The position numbers were made by a program, and so were the translations under genes. From NCBI GenBank assembly GCA_941918925.1, contig OW799233.1, positions 76,635,797 to 76,699,796 on the forward strand: a DNA stretch of 64,000 nt. The letters run 5' to 3'. Below the pieces are notes generated by a model that was given only the letters and a program-made list of their open reading frames with translations, was not told the DNA's origin and searched no databases. This DNA is from Phyto melanocephala (Eukaryota; Arthropoda; Insecta; Diptera; Rhinophoridae). Below, in pieces: positions 57,480-64,000 of the stretch. Numbering within the stretch: the first letter of the stretch is position 1; each line of letters starts with the position of its first letter.

Positions 57480-60400
57480 CTGGCCGTCGTTTCTCAGCCA
57501 TCCTGTCCTGTTTATGAAGGTGTGGATCTTTCCCAGATCAACTGCGGAAAGACAAGTTTTACTCAAAAGTATTCGCTGACCTAGAATCTGGTGTCTCAGG
57601 TCCCCGAATGCAGGAAAATTACAGGGAAGATGTTCAGTTGTCTCCTCCTCTTCCTCGTTATCGCAACTTCTGCAGAAGTCGTTGTAAGGGATACTCAGAC
57701 TTTTCGCATGTGTACCTATAGGCAAGTGTCCGGTAATGACCTCTATGAGGTTCCTAAGGTGGATACGGGGCATATTGCGTCCTATGTACATCCATGTCAG
57801 GCCAGATCTTTCTGGTTTCCAAACAAGCGGGTTCTCTCACCCATCTTTCCTTGGCATCCAAATAGAATTGATGCGAGATTAGCTGCTTACCCTTCGATAA
57901 GGGAATACCCAAAGCAAGCGGCTTTTGCAAGTGCATCAGCTCTATTATTACCATCAATATCCCCATGTCCTGCAACCCACACAAGGGTAACCGTCGAATG
58001 TCTCGCTATCTCCTCAAGAGATGTGCTGTTCACACTCTCAAGGGACCTAATAGCCGCCTTGCTGTCAGTAAATATATAAATATCCCTGCCAGATATTTCA
58101 TTATACTGAATCTGTTCTGCGGCTGTCCTAATAGCCATTAGTTCGGCCTGTATCGCGCTACAGTAATCCGGTAGCCTAAGGGACAATTTCAAACCCAACT
58201 GGACCAAAAAAATACCACATCCAGCTCCAGCATGTGATTTCGATCCGTCAGTAAATATCTGGATGGCGTTCTCCGTAGGTCGGAGGCCGTTGTCGTATTC
58301 AGATCTAGCCGGTATATTCGTCACGAAACCCGGATCGAATACTGGTTCAGGGACCTTGTAATCAATAGGAGAAGCAATATTGATCATACTCAAAATTCTC
58401 GCAAGTTCATAATTCACATACTTCCATGCCCTTGTGGCATTCAGCCTCAGTGCGGTGTCCACAGCCATCTGCTTAGCCAGGATGTCTGGTGGTAACCAGT
58501 TCAAAATAGTGAACAGTGCTTTAGATGGTGCGGTCCTAAGTGCACCTGTTATCATAATCGAAGCCATTCTCATAATACAGCAGTATAATACAGTTGCCGC
58601 CTTAGTGGTCCTAGACTCCGTGTTCAGGCTCCAGTTTAGTTTGCTGTCCAATACGAGACCCAAATATTTGGCATTATCGGATAGCGCTTGTTGCACTCCA
58701 TCTATCCTAGGCGTGGCAAAGGTCGGTATTTTGTACCTCCTTGTGAACAGTACCAGTTCCGTTTTGGCAGGATTGACTCCCAACCCACATTCCTGGCACC
58801 ATCTAAGTATTAACGTCAGCGCAGATTCCAAGAGCTCCGAGAGCAGTCCAGGATCTGTGCCCGTAGCTGCCACAGCCACATCATCCGCATAAGCAACAGT
58901 CATGCATGATGTATTCTCCATGGCCCTAAGCAGGATATTAATGTTGATGTTTCATAGTAGTGGAGAAAGTACGCCACCTTGCGGTGTGCCATTTACAGCC
59001 ACCTTATAGATGCTAGAGGCTCCCAAAGTTGACTCTATGCGCCTATGTTTCAGTAGTTTTCCTACAAAACCAGTGACCGCAGGATCTATGTCCAGTTGTC
59101 TCAAGGCATTCAAAACCGAATCTGGTTTGACATTGTTGAAGGCGCCCAAGGTGTAGTCCCTGTAGTTCAGAGATTTCTCAATATGGTCAACCAGCGCGTG
59201 TAGCGCCATTTCCGTAGATTTGCTCTTCGTATAGGCATGCTGTGCCCCCGATAGAGCATCTGGTCCTAGGGACGATCTGATATAAACATCAATAATCCTC
59301 TCCAGAGTCTTAAGCAGGAAGGAGGAGAGACTTATTGGCCTAAAGTCTCCGGCCCTTGTATGCGAGCCCTTACTTCTCTTGGGTATGAAAATAATCCTTT
59401 AGGATGTCCACCTCGATGCGACATGGGATAAATGCAAGCATGCCTTGAATATTACCAGAAGCCATGGCATTAAAATATCGATGTTCTCCTGTAGATCCGC
59501 TGGAATTATGCCATCAGGACCTGGAGACTTGAAGGGATGGAAACTTCCAACATCCGTGTGGTCAGCAGCAGGAGGAAAGTCCTGCTCTAGACAGCCTGGT
59601 AAATGTGTCTTCATGAGAACCTCCAGCGTTTCCTTGCTACTGGTGGTCCAAGAACCATCCGCCCTCTGTATGTATGATGGTATTGTTGGATTCGAAGATA
59701 TAATCTTTCGTAGCCGAGTTGTCTCCGAAGAATTTTCCACCTCACTGCAGAATTTTCTCCAGGATTGCCTCTTGGCTCTTCTGATAAGGTTTTTAAACCC
59801 ATTTAGCGAGGATTTATATGTGGCCAATATCAACTCCTTTTAGCCTCGTTGAGTAGTTTCCTGCATTCTTTGCGCTTTCTCGCAATTTCAGCATTCCACC
59901 ACGTGGGCTTGGCCTTACCTTTCCTAGTAGTTCTCCTACAGGAGTTATCGGTTGCCTCAGCCATTACATTACTCAAGAACTGAGTTACGGAGTCCAGAGT
60001 GGACTTATCGTCAATGGAGTCTGGACGTGAAAAGAGCTTTCTATTCAGCACCTCGGCATAAACAGACCAGTCTGTCTTTCTCCTATTCAAGAAATGACAC
60101 TCAGAATCTAATTCGAAAAATAAATCGAAATCGATATATAGGTGATCGGAAAAAGAGCATGTCTTTAAAACCCTCCAATTTCCTATCAAATTCACATACT
60201 TATCGCTAATAAGAGTAACATCCAAAACCTCCCTTCTGTTAGTAACTACAAAGGTGGGTTCAGTACCCCTATTAACTACTGTTAGTCCATTTTCTATAAA
60301 AAATTCGAAGAGTGACTCACCCCTTTGGTTGGTATCCGAGCTACCCCAGACGGTATGGTGCGCGTTGGCATCCGCGCAAATTATAAGAGGGACGTTCCTT

Positions 60401-61080
60401 TCGTTCGCGTAAGACATCGCCTTCCTAATGATGGAGTTAGGTGGGTCCCCTCCATGATCGTGCGCCATATAACAACTCATTAGCCAGACTATTCGCCTCT
60501 TGTTCTCGATGGCTATAGTACAGGTGTCCTTATCACTGAAGTCGGATAGAGCAAAAGCTTTAAGATTGTTTTTGGCCATAATGCAAGATCTGGTCCTACC
60601 TGGTCCGGCTGCATACAGAATGTAGTAGCCATCCTTGTTTAGCACGGAGACCCGGAGAAAGATAGTACCAAAACCATAGTATATCTTTAACTGAGTCTTT
60701 CGAAGTGGAGACGGGGAGTCACTGTTTATAACAACAGTGGCCTTCCTGGAGCCTTCTACAGCTTCAGTAACCTGGGCTATTTTCCAGTCCTTTGTGGGTA
60801 GCGGAGGATTACTGACCTGCATAATCTCCAGAATCTCCTTTGGCTCGGATGGTATTGCGGGAATCTTGGCAATAGATCTCGGCCTTTGTGGAACATTGGC
60901 GAGAGGTATTGCCTCGAGCTTCGCGCCAGACCATTCTTCCCCGAGGGACTCTATGGAGGCTTTGTACAGCTGCGTTGAACACTCGTCTGTACAGGCTATG
61001 AGTTTGATGTGGCCTTGGTACCAGCCAGCATCTTCGCACTGGGGTGGTGGTCCCGGGTGGTCCCGGGTTATCCCGAACAA
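57480..61080 (-). pseudogene. LINE copy B ORF1 end fused to ORF2
   Basis: A 416-aa frame (61080-59830) joins the ORF1 C-terminal domain (GFGTIFLRV) directly to the endonuclease (NKDGYYILYAAGPGRTR) because about 375 bp present in copy A are missing. The endonuclease keeps ICADANAHHTVWGSSDTN and FSDHLYIDFD. The RT continues in other frames: FKSPGPDGIIPADLQEN, YTLGAFNNVKPD (motif A lost by a 21-bp deletion), NGTPQGGVLSPLL, and AYADDVAV in the 344-aa frame 58921-57887. That frame also holds a complete RNase H (FTDGSK, AIQAELMAI, FTDSKAA, GHGDIDGNNRADALAK). The zinc motif ends it. Inactive, but its RNase H is better preserved than in copy A. Confidence 0.88.
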
Positions 61081-62077
61081 CTTTTAAGAACACCCCATTG
61101 AGAGCCATGACAACCAATTTCCAGTTGCTGGAGGAAATGGTGCCATCGCTGGAGTTGCGGTCAATGATCGCCCAAATCAGGTGGTCCTTAGCCACCTCCT
61201 TGTAGGATCTTGGTTGTGGCCGTGGAGGCATGTGTTTGGAACGTTTTGTTCCTGGAAGAGTGTCCTCCTCTGACCGTTGCCGTTTAGGCGCTGCAGAGGA
61301 TGCCGTCCGTTTAGGACTGCCAACACCTGCATTAGGAGGATCACTTTTGAACCTCTCAATGAGGGTTTTCGCCCACCGGAGAGAGTTTTTCTCCTGCTCC
61401 GTGAGCTCGTCAGTAGGTTTATCACCAAACAGACTTAATATTTTATAAGCGGAACGCCTAGTAGTGAAGGCCCTTTTGGATTGTTTTCTGTGCCTTGGGG
61501 AATCTATTTTGGCGGCCGTGCAGGTCGAGGGTTGTGCTACAGGGATCATCGAATCATTCTTCGCATGATCCTTCTGCACAATGTTTGGCACAAGGGAGCT
61601 AGGTTTAGTGGCAGACTGAGTTTTAGCCACCTCGCCGGCACCTGAAGCTAGTGTTTTGACAGGAACTAGTCCCATCCGGACCTTAGGAGCCTTAGAGGTA
61701 CCTGGTTTCGAAGAACCACGCTGTACCAAGCTCGGGTTTCGATCGCCTATCGGCTTGATCGGGCATGTTTTTAGCGCACTAGTAGCTAGTCGACTAGTGG
61801 AGCCTGGCGCTTCCACTCCACTAGTCGAGGTTTCAGTAGCCAACAACTTACTGCAGCCTGATACCGACACTGCAGTAGTTGGGTCTCCGGAGATTATGAA
61901 GCCCTTTACCGGATACGTAGGGCATAATTCTTTTCTTGACATTACGGACGAGTTGGTTTTTTGCATTTTATGCCTACTTCCAGGCTTACTATAACTGCCG
62001 CCCCACTGGAGACAGACGCAGACCAACAGCCGCTCACTCTGTGGACAGACGCTGGTGGATTTGTGGTTGCGGACCAA
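60809..62077 (-). pseudogene. LINE copy B ORF1
   Basis: Same protein as copy A ORF1, starting MSRKELCPTYPVKGF within a longer open frame. It is open through ELTEQEKNSLRWAK, where copy A has a stop. A 10-bp tandem duplication (GGACCACCCG, about 61052-61071) shifts the frame after VVRDNPGPP, after which the ORF reads out of frame. The other frame continues CEDAGWYQGHIKLIACTDEC. Confidence 0.85.
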
Positions 62078-62820
62078 CGATTTAATAAAGCGGACGCAAT
62101 TCTCAACATCCTGTGTGAAGAGGGGGTTGAGAAGTAGCCTACCAGCCGCCCCAACTAAGAGAAACAGACGCTGGTAGGCAGGGGGTGGGTAGTTCTTAGT
62201 TATGATAGATTATAGATGGCTACCCCTTCGCGAGGGCTGATGAAGAAAAACAACTAGAAAAAGAAATAAAGAAGCACATTCAAGAGAGATTTCTTATTGA
62301 AACTGGGTTATTGGTAGACATGTCCAAAACAAATTTCGGAAATACCAATAACGGTAACATCAGTAGAAGGTTTTTCGAAAATCCTCATTTGGCGGCAGAT
62401 ATAAGTGGGATTAACTACGAACTGATTTATAGATTAAAAGTCATATAGGAGACAATATTTATGGATGGCTCCCTAGACTCCGACCATGCATAAAATACTG
62501 ACACAAGGTGCCACTATAAGAGAAAACGCTTTGCTACCAATAGGTCAGTTATCAGAAAAATTCCGGAATAAACAATTCCGTGTATATCGCGAAAACTTTG
62601 CCAGTAAGTTTTTCAGAGAACAGGGTAATGTTGATGTGTACCACAGATTACTTCTGAGTTTAGATCTAATTATAAGCAACCTGGGGCCTAAAAAAAATCA
62701 ATTCAAAGAACATTTTGCACGGAAACTATATACATGTTAATGCCGGCAGATTCTAACAACAATAAATCAGACTCAGATTACGAGCAGCAAGATGAATTAA
62801 TAACGGAATAATGTCTTTTC

Positions 62821-63287
62821 AACGTAATAGCTCTAATATATTTGATATATAAAATAAACTTTCTTATACTTATATGTATTTATTTTAATTTAATTGAAAT
62901 AAAGACAGAGTTTGTTTTAAATACATAGCACTTTACGTTACTTTTTCCCCCTCTGTTGTGTTAGTGTGTGTTTGTGATATTTTAATAATTTTATACAATT
63001 TCTTTTGTTTTGTGTGTGTTTCTTTGGGTTAAATAAATGTTGATATGCGTTTCATATGATTTTTTCACTTTAATTTCCAAACAAGCTTGACTAAATCAAA
63101 ATAAATACTCATATGAGCCATACATATTTATATGTAATATTACGCAGAAAAGATATAAGTGAACAAATAATTTTGGCCGCGTAAACATTGAGTTTTGACC
63201 TGTGCAGCGGTGAAAGCCAGAGTACCAAAATACTCACTCACTGCTCACGTCTTTTATTTTATTGCCCACATATTCATGTCATGGCTA
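62821..63287. other. No recognised gene
   Basis: AT-rich, with TGTGTTTGTG-type microsatellites. The right end of the Transib should lie here but cannot be pinned. Confidence 0.35.
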
Positions 63288-63410
63288 TGGTTTACTCGAC
63301 TCCTTTCAGAAAATATATACTTCATAGGGTCGAAAATGAATATTGTAGAAATTACAAACGGAATGACAAAGCTATATGTATGTACCTTTGTGCACCACAG
63401 ATGAAGGGTA
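63288..63410 (-). mobile_element. Helentron H1, 5' fragment
   Basis: CTCGACTCCTTTCAGAAAAT, ACAAACGGAATGACAAAGCT and CACAGATGAAGGGTAT: the first 120 bp of H1, inverted. Confidence 0.8.
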
Positions 63411-64000
63411 TAAAATAAACAAACACAAAAAATAACTGACGCTATTTCTGCTATTAAAAGAAAAACATAATAAAACACAACATAAACATAAATGAAAACC
63501 ATGGTGAAAAATTTTAATAAGCAAAAATACATTTTTTTCATCTCATACGCGTTTTTTTTCTTCTTTCTTTTTGTTTTTCTCGTTCATATAATGTGCAAAA
63601 TCAAGAAAGTTTATATATTACAGCTCATGCTTTTTAACCCTGGTTAAAACATTTAATACAAGTTTTGAAAAACACTAATAAGTGAGAAAATGCAAAACTT
63701 AAAAGCACTAAGTAGAAGCTAAATTAACACGATACCAATACAATGTTTTAAAACGATTTGGGGTATATTTCACTAAGTGCAAGTTCACAATTACAAGCGG
63801 TTTTGCCCTTAAAATTGTGAACGTGTGAATAAAGGTGTTTCATCAAAATACAATTAGAAGTTTGTGACTACAAGTGAATTGCACGAGTCACAAGTCTATA
63901 ACACATACTTCTACAAGTGGTTTTGTTTCACAAATCTAAACTTACACGGAGGCACTCAGAAAAAATTGTACAAGTATTAAAATATTAGAAATATTCGGAG
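63411..64000. other. No recognised gene
   Basis: AT-rich. No ORF or repeat shared with the rest of the window. Confidence 0.4.

Larger units (their letters stand above)
57377..62236 (-). mobile_element. LOA-like LINE, copy B (inverted relative to A)
   Basis: Minus strand, with tail GGTTAGGTTAG at 57377 (CTAACCTAACC in sense). Flanks CTGATGAATAAAA and CTGATGAAGAAAA (57364-57376, 62237-62249) form a 13-bp target duplication with one difference. On the right this sequence encodes ADEEK of the Transib ORF, so the LINE landed in Transib coding DNA. Its 5' UTR is about 100 bp longer than that of copy A. Confidence 0.92.
56100..62820 (+). pseudogene. Transib-like (RAG1-related) transposase, split by LINE copy B
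   Basis: Left part 56100-57376 and right part 62237-62820. N-terminal blocks: LKALIMFVEAGLTRRQYEII, LLQAKQKCYPSKECLRVTST. Catalytic blocks: KWGCDGFHQA (probably equivalent to the D600 block of RAG1), WQNPTPSS, RFQFVKESTDVIEEEKRY, MTMVDRKVCNA (probably the second Asp). After the LINE: KHIQERFLIETGLLVDMSKT, NISRRFFENPHLAADISGIN, MHKILTQGATIRENALLPIG, QLSEKFRNKQF. These match what I know of insect Transib transposases, the family RAG1 came from; the residue equivalences are inference. Multiple frameshifts and stops. Termini not found. Confidence 0.75.

Noticed and set aside
57591..58892. Plus-strand ORFs antisense to LINE B ORF2
   Set aside because: Antisense shadows of the RNase H and RT frames.

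Overview
The window is AT-rich animal nuclear DNA packed with transposable elements (TEs). Several things point to a brachyceran fly, probably a calyptrate, though I cannot fix the genus. Many INE-1/DINE-1-like Helentron repeats start ATACCC and end in a TTCGGC hairpin followed by CTTACTTG. Introns of about 60 bp are spliced in frame. ACATACATATGTATG microsatellites are common, and copia, gypsy, BEL, LOA-like LINE, hAT, mariner and Transib relatives are all present. Nothing here is bacterial, and I see no CRISPR or operon structure.

The one convincing host gene is a neprilysin-like (M13 family) gene on the minus strand. Five consecutive exons are readable: 42748-42831, 41181-41456, 40867-41123, 40728-40783 and 18294-18678. 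Splice sites and reading phases fit across all four introns. Introns of 57 bp, 83 bp and 1.3 kb sit beside one of 22 kb that holds most of the TEs in the centre of the window. The zinc-binding HExxH and ExxxD motifs are both lost, so the product should be a pseudoprotease. The 5' exons and the last 3' exon were not found.

Layout. 1-1379: copia gag/protease, minus. 1577-2500: copy 1 of an unnamed arthropod repeat protein family ('T'), internally deleted. 2530-4348: a tandem duplication carrying two Helentron copies. 4349-12682: an 8.3 kb composite bounded by two hAT-type MITEs and one perfect 8-bp target duplication; it contains fold-back elements, two Helentron pieces and a tRNA-type SINE, with three further Helentrons nested in its right hAT. 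13.8-17.5 kb: a MITE split by a LINE that is itself split by a third hAT MITE. 18.3-40.8 kb: the giant intron, with four or five Helentron subfamilies, family T copy 2, a MULE-like remnant, a copia reverse transcriptase remnant and several MITEs. 42-47.3 kb: 5' exon, MITEs and a mariner deletion derivative. 47.8-62.2 kb: two LOA-like LINEs of the same family in inverted orientation, flanking a hAT MITE, gypsy and BEL fragments and the 5' half of a Transib; the second LINE sits inside the Transib. 62.8-64 kb: little recognisable.

All TE proteins seen are broken by stops, frameshifts or deletions. The most useful information in the window is the nesting order. Several insertions can be checked against an empty copy of the same repeat elsewhere in the window.
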